Position numbers and translations under genes: made by a program
Shown here: positions 1-8,088 of the stretch, in pieces
How the letters are laid out: every line of letters begins with the position of its first letter
How positions within the stretch are numbered: position 1 is the first letter of the stretch
NCBI GenBank assembly: GCA_030431455.1
Contig: JAUIJE010000019.1
Span: 62,001 to 126,000 of the forward strand
Origin: a bacterium
Lineage (GTDB): Bacteria > Myxococcota > UBA727 > JAUIJE01
Reading direction: 5' to 3'
DNA: 64,000 nucleotides
Notes under the pieces: model-generated
What the model was told of the DNA's origin: nothing
The model's database searches: none
The model's input: the letters and a program-made list of their open reading frames with translations, nothing else

Positions 1-1172
1 ACCATTTGTTCGCGGTCGACCGGGGCGTACGCAACCACATTGCCGGAGGCCTGCGCGGTCTGTTGCCAGGGCAGCGCGAGCAGGCCGGGGGCGAGCACAA
101 ACCACAGCAGCAACCGGCGGGCGCTCCGCCCGTCGGCGGCGCTGGCTCGCTGCCCGTCGTCACAGGTCTGGGACTGGAACTGCGCGTCGTCGTGGCCCGG
201 GACCTTGCTCAGCTTCGAGAACGACGCGTACATGTCGTACATCTTGGGCAGGACCTTGGTCAGCTTGAGCAGCGACGCGGACATCCCGGTGACGATGATC
301 TCGGCCGCCACCAGCTGGCCCAACGAGAGTTGGCCGTAGGCGACCAAGGACGCCCCGATGAGCACCACCGCGGTGGTGGCGAGGGCGCTGAGCACCACGA
401 GGGAACGGGACTGAAACAACACCAGCGAGAAGTGTTCCGCCCGGGCGGTGTACCAGCGCCCCAAGGCTTTTTCGAACGCGCCCAGGGGGGCGCGGGGGTC
501 GGGCAGAAGCTTGAGGTCGAGCTGCCTGAAGTTGTGCAGCTGCTCGGCGATGGCGTACTTGGCCGAGGACTCATCCACCGCGGTGCGCCGGCCCCGGGCA
601 AAGCCCACCGACAGCGCCAGCGTCGTCAACACCGTGACCAAAAACGCGAACAACAAAAACCAGCGATCGTACAGCGCGAGCAACACCAGGCCGAACAAAA
701 GCTGCAGCACGGCGCCGAGGCCGTTCATCAGCAGCGACGCCATGTTCTTCTCGATGGACACGACCTCGAAGAAGCGGTCCGCCCAGTGGGTGGTGTCGGT
801 GGGCACCGACCGGTGGGCCAACAACCGGCTCCCAAGGTCGCGGGCGATGCGGAGGAAGATGTTGCGCGAGATCCACTCCACCGCCCGGATCTCGAGGATG
901 TGCAGCAGGCCGAGGTAGGCGAGGCAGACCAGCAGGACCCCGGACAGCACAAACACGGGGGGCAGCAGGGCCGAGGCGGTGAGGGTGCTGATCACGCCCT
1001 GGGCGATGACCGGCGCGGCCAGGGACAACAGGCCGATGCCGATGGAGACCAGCAGCACCCGACCGAACGTCCGCCGGTCGGTCTTCAACCAGTGCCGGAT
1101 CATGTCCCCCGGACCGGCGTCGGCGGTGGGGCGGAGCCCATCGGGGGTGGGCTGGGAGGGGAGTTCGGTCAT
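1..1172 (-). CDS. ABC-exporter membrane domain fused to HlyD-like adaptor (partial)
   Basis: The gene starts with ATG at 1172 and runs off the window, so the C-terminus is not seen; about 390 codons are visible. Residues 1-25 are polar. Residues 35-300 look like the six-helix membrane domain of a type I ABC exporter, with hydrophobic segments and a long cytoplasmic loop. No Walker A motif or ABC signature follows. The same frame continues into a single hydrophobic helix (ARRLLLWFVLAPGLLALPW) and then ASGNVVAYAPVDREQ, the typical start of a HlyD-type periplasmic adaptor. I followed the frame codon by codon across the junction at about 90-240 and found no stop or shift. It probably exports a peptide or protein together with a separate ATPase. 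A wHTH regulator gene is divergent. What the missing C-terminus adds is unknown. Confidence 0.75.
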   Translation of the reverse strand, partial: MTELPSQPTPDGLRPTADAGPGDMIRHWLKTDRRTFGRVLLVSIGIGLLSLAAPVIAQGVISTLTASALLPPVFVLSGVLLVCLAYLGLLHILEIRAVEWISRNIFLRIARDLGSRLLAHRSVPTDTTHWADRFFEVVSIEKNMASLLMNGLGAVLQLLFGLVLLALYDRWFLLFAFLVTVLTTLALSVGFARGRRTAVDESSAKYAIAEQLHNFRQLDLKLLPDPRAPLGAFEKALGRWYTARAEHFSLVLFQSRSLVVLSALATTAVVLIGASLVAYGQLSLGQLVAAEIIVTGMSASLLKLTKVLPKMYDMYASFSKLSKVPGHDDAQFQSQTCDDGQRASAADGRSARRLLLWFVLAPGLLALPWQQTAQASGNVVAYAPVDREQM

Positions 1173-1297
1173 AGGCCTTGGATGTCCAGGTTTCCCGGCT
1201 GGTTACCTGTTGAATGTTTCATGTAAATAGATGCTGGCAAGTTGAATCAAGAAAATAGACGCTTGAGAAACCAAGACAACCACGCCATGGTTCCCCC
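1173..1297. promoter_or_regulatory. divergent promoter region
   Basis: This is an AT-rich stretch (for example TGTTTCATGTAAATAGATG near 1215) between two divergent start codons, in otherwise very GC-rich DNA. It must hold the promoters of the exporter fusion and of the wHTH gene. I could not assign -35 and -10 boxes with confidence. Confidence 0.45.
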
Positions 1298-1603
1298 ATG
1301 AGCGGATCTTCCGGCGCCCACTGGACGTTTTTCACCAACCACGCCCACGTGTTGTTTTTGCTCGCCACCGACCCCAACGCCCGCATGCGTGATCTTGCTG
1401 CGGAGGTTGGCATCACCGAGCGGGCGGTACACCGAATTCTGCATGAGTTGAGCGAGGATGGGTACGTCGACATCGAGCGGGTGGGCCGGCGCAACGCCTA
1501 CCATGTGCACGTCGACCAGCCCCTGCGCCACGACGTCGAGTCGCACCTCACGGTGGGCGATCTGGTCCGCGCGCTCCGGCGCAAGCGGCGTCGCGTCTCC
1601 TGA
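1298..1603 (+). CDS. small winged-helix transcriptional regulator
   Basis: A 101-residue protein that is almost entirely one winged helix-turn-helix domain. The MRDLAAEVGITERAVHRILHEL segment (residues 29-50) is the HTH, followed by the wing GYVDIERVGRRNAYHVH. Small MarR-like single-domain regulators of this type begin with a similar WTFLTNHAHVLL segment. The C-terminus is basic (RALRRKRRRVS). It is transcribed away from the exporter fusion gene across a 125-bp AT-rich gap, so control of that gene or of itself is the simplest guess. No ligand-binding domain is present. Confidence 0.8.
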   Translation: MSGSSGAHWTFFTNHAHVLFLLATDPNARMRDLAAEVGITERAVHRILHELSEDGYVDIERVGRRNAYHVHVDQPLRHDVESHLTVGDLVRALRRKRRRVS

Positions 1604-1637
1604 TCCGCGCCCGGAGATCGACCGTCGGCCACCCCCG

Positions 1638-2522
1638 TCAGGTCAGCTGCAACCCGGCGCACACCGCGTCGGCCTCGGCGATGGACCGGGCCACGATGTC
1701 GCGCAGGCGCGGGGCGGGCAGGACCAGCCAGGGGGGCAGCTTGTGGGCCAAGGCCTCCAGCGCGGGCTCGCCCTCGTCGAGCAGCGAGGGGGTGCCGGGC
1801 ATCGCGGAGGGGAACATGGCCAGGTCCGCGACCCGCAGCAGGGCCACGATCTTGTCGACCTTGCGGGTGGGGCGCGGGGGCACGGGGTGGTGGTGTTCGC
1901 GCACCACGTGGGCCAGCTCGCTGGGCAAGCGCCACTTTTCGCAGGCCCGGGCCCCGAGCTCACTGTGGGTCAGACCACAGATCGCGCGCTCTTGGGCCAC
2001 GAGCTCCGCCGGGGAATGCCATTGCCCTTCGTCGACCGCGCGCAATGCCTCTGGAGCCTCCTGGAACATCACGAACCGGCCGATGTCGTGCAGCAGGCCC
2101 GCCGCGTACAGCTCGTCGGGGGCCAGCTCTTTGTCCCCCGCGTGCTGGGCCAGGGCCCGGGCCGCGATCGCCACCTGCAAGGCGTGCCGCCACAGGCTCT
2201 TTTCCCAATCGTCCCGGGGCACGAACACCCGGGTCACCGACGAGGCGAGCAAGAGGTTGGCCGCGGCCCGGCTGCCGAGGCGGGCGATGGCCGCGCCCAC
2301 GGTGGTGATGGGTTGGACCCCGGCGTGGGCCGCGCTGTTGGCGGTGGCGAGCAACCGCGCGGAGAAGTTGGGCGCGGATTCGATCAACGCCCGCACGTCG
2401 TCGAAGTAGGTGTCGCGGGCCGGGTCGAGGCCCATCAGCTTGACCACCACCGACGGCAGCGCGGGCAGCTCGTCGAGATGATGCTCCAGCTTCTTGCGCA
2501 GCTGGTGGCGTGGCGCGTCCAT
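1638..2522 (-). CDS. HDOD-domain protein
   Basis: HDOD proteins are HD-related regulators that usually lack full phosphohydrolase activity and act in signalling or motility circuits. The core opens with LDELPALPSVVVKLMGL and contains GLLHDIGRFVMFQ (the HD pair), CGLTHSELGARACEKW and a VADLAMF segment late in the domain. The ATG at 2522 was chosen because a G-rich Shine-Dalgarno (GGGGGGAC) lies just upstream, giving 294 residues. An in-frame ATG at 2618 would add 32 residues of unlikely composition. No receiver, GGDEF or membrane segment is attached. It is transcribed towards the wHTH gene. Confidence 0.85.
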   Translation of the reverse strand: MDAPRHQLRKKLEHHLDELPALPSVVVKLMGLDPARDTYFDDVRALIESAPNFSARLLATANSAAHAGVQPITTVGAAIARLGSRAAANLLLASSVTRVFVPRDDWEKSLWRHALQVAIAARALAQHAGDKELAPDELYAAGLLHDIGRFVMFQEAPEALRAVDEGQWHSPAELVAQERAICGLTHSELGARACEKWRLPSELAHVVREHHHPVPPRPTRKVDKIVALLRVADLAMFPSAMPGTPSLLDEGEPALEALAHKLPPWLVLPAPRLRDIVARSIAEADAVCAGLQLT

Positions 2523-2644
2523 GCCGTCCCCCCGCGGCCAGCTTGGCACGAGCGGCCACACGCCAGCAACGACGTCGGCCAGGGTCGCGGATGAGGGACA
2601 CGGGTGACCCAGTGCCATTGCACGGCCCGCGGCCGCCCGCGGGG

Positions 2645-3157
2645 TCAGCCCAACAGGCGAATGCCGTACTCGCGGCGGATGTCGGCCAGGGGCACGTCGA
2701 GGTAGCGTTCCCACCCGGTCCAGGGCCAGCGGCGGGTCATCTTGCGGGTCCGCCACCACACCCGGGGCATCACCCACAAAAACCCCACGAAGGTGGCCTT
2801 GAGAAAGCCCCACACCCCGATTTGTTTGAGCACGCTTTTGCCCTCTTCGGTCTTCACGAAGTCGAGGTAGTCGCGCCAGGTGATGGTGACCCCGAAGATG
2901 GTCCACAAGTCCTGCACCCCCTCGTCGATGAGGTCGGTGCTGGTGCCGAACACCACGTGGGTCACGTCGTGGTTGGAGAAGAAGGTCGCCCCCTCGGCCG
3001 AGGCGGACTGCGGGTCCACCAAGCCAGGGTTGGCGTCGTAGTATTCACGCAAGCCCTCGCGCAATGTGATTGTGCAGTCCTGGTCCTGGTACCGGCATCG
3101 TTTGACCGCGGCGCCGGGCATGGGCATGGGCATGGGCAGGGGGGTGGCGGCGTTCAT
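2645..3157 (-). CDS. small COQ4-like metal-site protein
   Basis: A 170-residue protein. It carries H63-D64-x2-H67-x11-E79 (NHDVTHVVFGTSTDLIDE), which matches exactly the HDxxHx11E metal-binding motif of the COQ4 family, proteins needed for ubiquinone synthesis. It is shorter than mitochondrial COQ4 and the rest of the sequence is divergent. The N-terminus is an odd Met-Pro run (PLPMPMPMPG). A hydrophobic segment near residues 112-128 (IGVWGFLKATFVGFLWVM) suggests membrane contact. The ATG overlaps the stop of the GbsR gene in an ATGA quartet and is preceded by GGAGGAACC, so the two are co-translated. A quinone or lipid role is inference. Confidence 0.55.
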   Translation of the reverse strand: MNAATPLPMPMPMPGAAVKRCRYQDQDCTITLREGLREYYDANPGLVDPQSASAEGATFFSNHDVTHVVFGTSTDLIDEGVQDLWTIFGVTITWRDYLDFVKTEEGKSVLKQIGVWGFLKATFVGFLWVMPRVWWRTRKMTRRWPWTGWERYLDVPLADIRREYGIRLLG

Positions 3158-3717
3158 GGTTCCTCCTCGCCGAAGAGCAACGCGTGCAGTCGGCGCTTGT
3201 CGGGTGTGCCCGCCTCGGTGAGGAGGGCGGAAAGCATGTCCGCGCTGCGCTCGATCACGGTCACGAACGCGTCGGTGCGGGCGGTGAGCACCGCGTGCTC
3301 GTCGGGGGGCAGCTCATCGGCCAGGCCCCCCATCGCCGCGGCCATGCCGCTGGCCACCGCGCGGGCCTCGGCCATCTCGGGAAGCAAGAACCGCTTGAGC
3401 CAAAACGCCAGCAATGTCACTGGGTCGGCCACCACCTCGTAGTGGTCGCGCCGGTCCTTGGGCAGGCGGAACCGGCGCACCGCCCCGAAGCCCTCGAGCT
3501 TGCGCAGGGCCACGCTGGTGGTCGACTTGGCGGTGCCCACCATGTCCGCGACCTCGGCGAGCGGCACCGGGCGCGGGCTGAGCAGCAGCGCCCCCCACAG
3601 CCGGCCGTAGAGCGGATTCATGCCGTACACCTGGCAGGCGGCGCCGAGGCCTTGGCCGACCTGGTCGCGCAGGGTGTGGTGCAACGGGGCGGGCGCAGGG
3701 ACGGCGGTCGATCTCAT
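3154..3717 (-). CDS. GbsR/MarR-family transcriptional regulator
   Basis: A 187-residue GbsR-like regulator. The HTH lies around residues 50-80 (VPLAEVADMVGTAKSTTSVALRKLEGFGAV), followed by a wing with KDRRDHYEV, then a long helical C-terminal half of the kind that dimerises in this family. GbsR proteins repress osmolyte or lipid genes in response to small molecules. The true start is the ATG at 3717. Longer frames reaching 4125 read through non-coding GC-rich DNA. The promoter and an 11-bp inverted repeat sit on top of this start codon, pointing to autorepression and possibly a leaderless mRNA. The COQ4-like gene follows with a 4-bp overlap. Confidence 0.85.
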   Translation of the reverse strand: MRSTAVPAPAPLHHTLRDQVGQGLGAACQVYGMNPLYGRLWGALLLSPRPVPLAEVADMVGTAKSTTSVALRKLEGFGAVRRFRLPKDRRDHYEVVADPVTLLAFWLKRFLLPEMAEARAVASGMAAAMGGLADELPPDEHAVLTARTDAFVTVIERSADMLSALLTEAGTPDKRRLHALLFGEEEP

Positions 3718-3754
3718 CGTTCTGACTATACCGAACGATGAGAACATTTGGCAA
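3712..3754 (-). promoter_or_regulatory. promoter and operator of the GbsR gene
   Basis: On the minus strand there is TTGCCA (3754-3749), an 18-bp spacer and TATAGT (3730-3725), a good sigma-70-type match. A perfect 11-bp inverted repeat, TCTCATCGTTC (3712-3722) and GAACGATGAGA (3733-3743), brackets the -10 box with a 10-bp gap. The left arm contains the start codon at 3717. Transcription should begin at about 3717-3718, leaving almost no leader. Confidence 0.75.
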
Positions 3755-4226
3755 CGGCCCGTGCGTCCTGATCCGGCGCGCGCGCTCGGGAAAACTTCCC
3801 TTGAGAAAACAACGGCTTCTGCCCGCCCGGGCCCGGCCGCCCGCACCTTCTGCGGGCGGGGTCCGGATGCAGAGGGGCGGGTGGACGTCCGGGCGCGCCG
3901 GAGCCCGGATGTCCGAAGCCGAAGACGCACGGGCGGCGCCGCGACCGCGGGGCCTCGGACCGGTCCATCGGGCGGGGGCGCGGGCGTTTTTCGGTGGGGG
4001 TGGGCCCGCCCCCTGTGAAGCGGCGTAAATAACCAATAAAAAACGGGAAATTGAGAATCCGTGCCCCTCCCCGGGGCGCTGCCCAGGCCCCCGTCGGGCG
4101 ATCGCCCGACCCCCGCGCCGGTCATGATCTCGCCGCCGCCCCCGTAGAAGACACAGAGCGTGGAACGCCCCCCACGGCCCGGCCCCGCGCCGGGCGAATG
4201 CGGCCCGCCGGCCGCGCGGAGGACAC
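3755..4226. other. non-coding stretch
   Basis: About 470 bp without a convincing gene. Most of it is extremely GC-rich with frames open only by composition. A short AT-rich patch at about 4024-4060 (AAATAACCAATAAAAAACGG) is the likely promoter region for the redoxin gene. GGAGGACAC at about 4217 is its Shine-Dalgarno. I see no tRNA or repeat here. Confidence 0.4.
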
Positions 4227-4820
4227 ATGCGTTTTCACCCCGGCGAGTCCGCCCCCGACTTCACGAAAGAGGCGGTGGGCCACGGGCCGATGACGTTGTC
4301 CGGGCTGCGGCCGCAGCGCGTCTGGCTCAGCTTTTTTCGCGACGCCAACTGTCCGCTGTGCATCGTGCGCAAGGAGCAGCTGGAGAAGGTCATGGCCACG
4401 CTCGAGCCGGGCGCGCTCACCTTGGTGGCGGTGTTCGAGTCGCCCGCGGCCGACGTCCGGGCCTGGCGCGACGTGCACCGGCCGGGGTTTTTGACCGTCG
4501 CCGACCCGGGCCGCACCCTCTACGAACAATACGGGGTCGCGACCTCGGTGCGCGCGGCCGTGCGCCTGCAGCCCTGGGTGCGCCTGATCGCGTCCAAGCG
4601 CCTGACCCGGGCCCACCTGCGGCCCCGCCGGCACGGGGCGATGACCCGGGTGCCGGCCGACTTTCTCATCGAGGGCAACGGCGTCATCCGCGACGCGTTT
4701 TATGGGCAGGACGTGGGCGATTGTATCCCCGCCGAACGCGTCGAGCGGTTCGTGGAGGTCACGTCGCTGTCAGGGTCGGGGGCGTTCATTCGTCCGTCGA
4801 CCAAGTTTGCCTGGGCTTGA
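4227..4820 (+). CDS. peroxiredoxin-like redoxin (AhpC/TSA type)
   Basis: A 197-residue thioredoxin-fold protein of the AhpC-TSA/redoxin type. The N-terminus has the family pattern GESAPDFTKEAV, then LSFFRDANCPLCIVRKEQLE. The Cys pair sits in CPLC, with the peroxidatic position as the first Cys. Later come GFLTVADPGRTLYEQYGV and ADFLIEGNGVIRDAFYG, the strands typical of peroxiredoxin-like FAD/FMN-independent oxidoreductases. No signal peptide is seen, so it is cytosolic. The ATG has GGAGGACAC just upstream. It stands alone between convergent and divergent neighbours. The substrate is unknown. Confidence 0.8.
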   Translation: MRFHPGESAPDFTKEAVGHGPMTLSGLRPQRVWLSFFRDANCPLCIVRKEQLEKVMATLEPGALTLVAVFESPAADVRAWRDVHRPGFLTVADPGRTLYEQYGVATSVRAAVRLQPWVRLIASKRLTRAHLRPRRHGAMTRVPADFLIEGNGVIRDAFYGQDVGDCIPAERVERFVEVTSLSGSGAFIRPSTKFAWA

Positions 4821-4847
4821 GCCGGCGGCCCGGACCCGGGGGTCGGC

Positions 4848-6098
4848 TCACGACAGGCGCAACCGCCCGTTGCTGTAGGCGGCGAGGTTGTCGCGCACCG
4901 CCGCGTCGAGGGCTTCGCCCGAGGTCGTGACCCCGATGGATTCGGGCAAGCCCCCCTCGAGGAAATACGCGTGGCTGAGGGCGCGGTCGGCGGCGATGCC
5001 CGCGGCGTAGTTGTGGGGCATGAGCAGCGACCCGGGGGCGTCGTTGTCGTCGTCCCAGGGCAATCCTGTGTCATTGGGGACCACGCTGGTGACGAACGCG
5101 GTGTTGGCCGCGGTGGCGCCGGTGCCGTGGCCGAAGTTGTCGCCTTCCCCGGCCACGGTGTCGTTGAAAAAGGTGAACAGCGCCGCGCCCACGGTGTCGT
5201 GGTGGGCAATGTTGGCCGACCACAGGGCGATGGCGGGGTCGGCGTCGACGATGGTGCCGCGGTCGGGACCGGTGTGGAGCAGGAGTTTCTCGGCAAAGGT
5301 GAACACCAAACGCAACCGACCGTGGATCTCCGCGCAGTAGTTCACGTCGACGAACTTCTCGTAGAAGGTCGCGGCCCGGTGGTGCAGGTGGTGGCGGCTG
5401 TCGTCGCGCAAAAACCCGATCGAGGACTTGAGGGCGAGGGTGTAGCCGGCGAGCACGTGGGCGGAGAGCCGGGGGAGGGAGACGATGTGATCCACCTCGG
5501 TGACCACGCGGGGGATCATCATCGGCCGTTGCCAGAGGTGGGGGCGGGGGTGGGTGGCCTCGATGTAGCCGTCGGTGAAGCCGTGGTCCTCGAAGAAATG
5601 GGGGGTAGCTCCGGCGCGGTCGATGGCGTCGAGGAGGAGGTTGCGCTCGAACATCTCCCGGGTCGATGAGAAGCGCTCCTCGTCGCGGGTGAGCCGCACC
5701 TGTTGCACCCCGGCTTGGTCGCCGACCAGCACCTCGCCCGCCCCCTGGGCGAACAACGCACCGGCCATGGCGGTGACCGCCGCGGGGTTGGTCACCGCGG
5801 GGTGGCGGTTGCCGGAGTTGGACGCGACCTTCACCAGCACCCGGTCACCCGGGCGCAGCCACGAGAAGTCCACCCCCTCGAGCACGCTGCGGCACGCGGC
5901 GACCCCATCGGCAAAGTCGCTCACGCGCACCAGGGACAAGCCCACCGCGTCGGGGGCGGCGTCCGCCGGGACATAGGGCGGGCCGCCGCAGCCCAGGTCG
6001 AGGACCAGGCCGGACAGGGGCAGGGCGGCGGCGGCGTGGGTGGCGTGGCGCAAAAAGCGGCGTCGCGAACGGCGGGCGGGGGACAGCGGGCGGGGCAT
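4848..6098 (-). CDS. Tat-exported DUF362-type protein
   Basis: A 416-residue protein starting with a twin-arginine signal (SRRRFLRHATHAAAALPLSGLVLDLGCGG). The body matches DUF362 proteins: GDRVLVKVASNSGNRHPAVTNPAAV near residue 85, VLVGDQAG, VDHIVSLPRLSAHVLAGYTLALKSSIGFLRDDSRHHLHH, then INAD-like TIVDADPAIAL. The family function is not established; some members are fused to ferredoxins, but no CxxC clusters are seen here. Tat export implies cofactor loading or folding before transport. It is divergent from the TPR lipoprotein-like gene at 6173 with a 74-bp gap that must hold both promoters. Confidence 0.75.
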   Translation of the reverse strand: MPRPLSPARRSRRRFLRHATHAAAALPLSGLVLDLGCGGPPYVPADAAPDAVGLSLVRVSDFADGVAACRSVLEGVDFSWLRPGDRVLVKVASNSGNRHPAVTNPAAVTAMAGALFAQGAGEVLVGDQAGVQQVRLTRDEERFSSTREMFERNLLLDAIDRAGATPHFFEDHGFTDGYIEATHPRPHLWQRPMMIPRVVTEVDHIVSLPRLSAHVLAGYTLALKSSIGFLRDDSRHHLHHRAATFYEKFVDVNYCAEIHGRLRLVFTFAEKLLLHTGPDRGTIVDADPAIALWSANIAHHDTVGAALFTFFNDTVAGEGDNFGHGTGATAANTAFVTSVVPNDTGLPWDDDNDAPGSLLMPHNYAAGIAADRALSHAYFLEGGLPESIGVTTSGEALDAAVRDNLAAYSNGRLRLS

Positions 6099-6172
6099 GG
6101 ACAGATTGTACGACGACGGTCGCGGTTTGGTTCGATGTGCGGTTTCGCGGTATTCGTGGCGTGGAGGTGGTG

Positions 6173-7621
6173 ATGGTGCGCGCAGGTGGGATGACCTTGG
6201 TGATGGCGCTGCTGGCCGGCCCCGTGGCCGCGGCCCCGACGGTGGTGGTGGCCCCGCTCACGACGAGCAGCGGCGGGGAGTATGGCTGGATCGGATCCGC
6301 GTTGGCCGCGAGCCTCACCGATCGGCTGGTGCAGGGGGGGCAAGCCAACGTCTTTTCGCAAAAACAATGGGCCGCGGTGTTGCGGGAGCGGGACATCGCC
6401 GCCCAGTCGGTGCGCGGCGATGACGACGCGTTGGTGGTGGCCCGGCAGCTCGGGGCCGACCAAGCCGTGGTCGGGGCCTACACCGCGCGCTGGCCCGACC
6501 TGCACATCCAGGCCCGGCGGGTCGCGGTGGCCGACGGCAAGGTCATCGCCGAGGCGTCCGCCGATGGGCACATCGAGGATCTGGTCGCGCTCGAGGCCAA
6601 GCTCGCCCGGGGCCTGTATGGCGCTGATCTCAAAAAAGCCGCCAAGGCCAGCGCGCCCTCTCGCAATGTCTATGCTTGGCACCATTTGGCCCGGTGCCGC
6701 GAGGCCTTGACCCTGCAGTCCTTGGGCGCCACCGCCCGGCTGTGGATCCCGGCCCCGGTGGCGGCCGCGGCCCGGGCGGACTGTGAGGCCGCGCAGAAGC
6801 TCGACAAGAAGGCCCGCGACGTGGCCGCGTTGCTGGCCCTGGCCGCCTTCGCCGAGGGGGACAAGGGCGCGGGCCCGGCCATCGACCGGGCGATCAAAAA
6901 GGACCCGTCCAGTGGCCTGGCCGAACAGATCGGGTTTTTTATCCACGCCAAGTCGGGCGAGATGGACAAGGCCATCGCCCTCCTCGACAAAGCGGTGAAA
7001 AAGCGGCCCGGCCTCTTGCACGCCCGCACCACGTTGGGCGAAGCCCACCTCGCCGCGGGGCGGTTTGACGACGCGGAGAAGGTGTTTCGCGCGTCGCTGC
7101 TGCGCACTGAGCGGCAGCCCTGGGTGTGGGTCCAGCTCTCGAAGGTCCATGCCCACCGGGGCGAAGCCGACGCGGCGCTGGCCGCGGTGAACAAAGCGGT
7201 GGAGATGGGCGGGGCCGATCCTGTGCTGCTCATGGAGAAGGCGAGCCGGCTCATCGACGCGAAGAAGTACAAAGAGGCCGAGGCCACCCTGCGCGCGGTG
7301 ATGCAAAAGGACCCGCGATTGGCCGCGGCCTATGTGCGGTTGGGCTACATCTACCTCGAGACCAATCAATTGACATTGGCGGGCCCCATCCTGCTCAAGG
7401 CGCTCTACGAAGCCGACCGGCCCAGCGAGCGCCGGGTCCGCGCCTATGCCCATTTTGACCTCGCCAAGCTCGCCGCCCGGCGCGGGGACAAAGCCGAGGC
7501 CCTGCGCCGGGTGGGGCTGGCGGTGGACGCGGGCTTCGACGACAAAGGCCGGTACGAACGCGATCCCGACCTCAAGGGGTTTGTCGACGAGGCGGCCCTG
7601 CGGGGCAAGTGGCGTTCGTGA
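6173..7621 (+). CDS. exported TPR protein
   Basis: A 482-residue protein with a signal peptide (VRAGGMTLVMALLAGPVAAAP). Residues 25-150 resemble the alpha/beta domain of periplasmic proteins that assemble host or guild complexes (VVVAPLTTSSGGEYGWIGSALAASLTDRL). TPR-type helix pairs follow: MDKAIALLDKAVKKRPGLLHARTTLGEAHLAAGRFDDAEKVFRAS and similar repeats to about residue 440. The ATG at 6173 was chosen over one at 6137 because GGAGG lies 5 bp upstream and the signal peptide begins cleanly. The partner is unknown. TPRs suggest a periplasmic scaffold. Confidence 0.75.
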   Translation: MVRAGGMTLVMALLAGPVAAAPTVVVAPLTTSSGGEYGWIGSALAASLTDRLVQGGQANVFSQKQWAAVLRERDIAAQSVRGDDDALVVARQLGADQAVVGAYTARWPDLHIQARRVAVADGKVIAEASADGHIEDLVALEAKLARGLYGADLKKAAKASAPSRNVYAWHHLARCREALTLQSLGATARLWIPAPVAAAARADCEAAQKLDKKARDVAALLALAAFAEGDKGAGPAIDRAIKKDPSSGLAEQIGFFIHAKSGEMDKAIALLDKAVKKRPGLLHARTTLGEAHLAAGRFDDAEKVFRASLLRTERQPWVWVQLSKVHAHRGEADAALAAVNKAVEMGGADPVLLMEKASRLIDAKKYKEAEATLRAVMQKDPRLAAAYVRLGYIYLETNQLTLAGPILLKALYEADRPSERRVRAYAHFDLAKLAARRGDKAEALRRVGLAVDAGFDDKGRYERDPDLKGFVDEAALRGKWRS

Positions 7622-7639
7622 GGGCGGGGGGCTGACGGG

Positions 7640-8080
7640 CTACAGGTGGGGGCGCCAGCGTGACTCTTCGGGGACCGCGCGGCGCAGGTCCGCGAGCAGG
7701 GCGGTGCGCTCGAATCCGGGGGCGAGCTCTTGCAGCCACGCGATGGCCTCGGTGAGGTCACGGAACGCGCGTTGGGTCCACGGGGGGGTGGGCGTGATCC
7801 AACCGATGGCGGTGTAGACCCCGTAGGCGATCAGAGAGTTGGTGGCGAAGGCGTGAAACGCGAGCCCGGCCCGGCCGTAGCCGGCTTGAAACGCCTCGGA
7901 GAGGGCGCGGCGTTGCTCGGGGTCGGGGCGGTCTGGATCCACCGGCACGGTGAGCATCATGTCCCCGGGGTCGGCGCTTCGCATCGCGTCGCGCACAAAC
8001 GATACGTAGGGGGCCCAGTCGGTGGGACCGTGCTGATAGACCCAATAACATTTGCCAGTTTTGCCCGTCCACAATGCCAT
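7640..8080 (-). CDS. conserved-looking small protein, function unknown
   Basis: A 146-residue protein without signal or membrane segments. It starts MALWTGKTGKCYWVYQHGPTDWAPYVSFVRDAMRSAD and has an alternating strand/helix pattern (GDMMLTVPVD, AGLAFHAFATNSLIAYGVYTAIGWIT). The layout loosely recalls the STAS-like protein encoded at 45260, but I cannot show homology by eye. A near-palindromic CAATGCCATGG copy of the dispersed motif overlaps its start codon. It could be the last gene of the Hsp70-led set, since only 8 bp separates it from the previous stop. Function not recognised. Confidence 0.6.
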   Translation of the reverse strand: MALWTGKTGKCYWVYQHGPTDWAPYVSFVRDAMRSADPGDMMLTVPVDPDRPDPEQRRALSEAFQAGYGRAGLAFHAFATNSLIAYGVYTAIGWITPTPPWTQRAFRDLTEAIAWLQELAPGFERTALLADLRRAVPEESRWRPHL

Positions 8081-8088
8081 GGCGCACT

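Noticed and set aside
6-1226. Long plus-strand open frame (406 codons) opposite the exporter fusion
   Set aside because: Gln/His/Arg/Gly-rich composition typical of antisense frames in GC-rich DNA; the minus strand carries clear membrane helices and a HlyD-like start.
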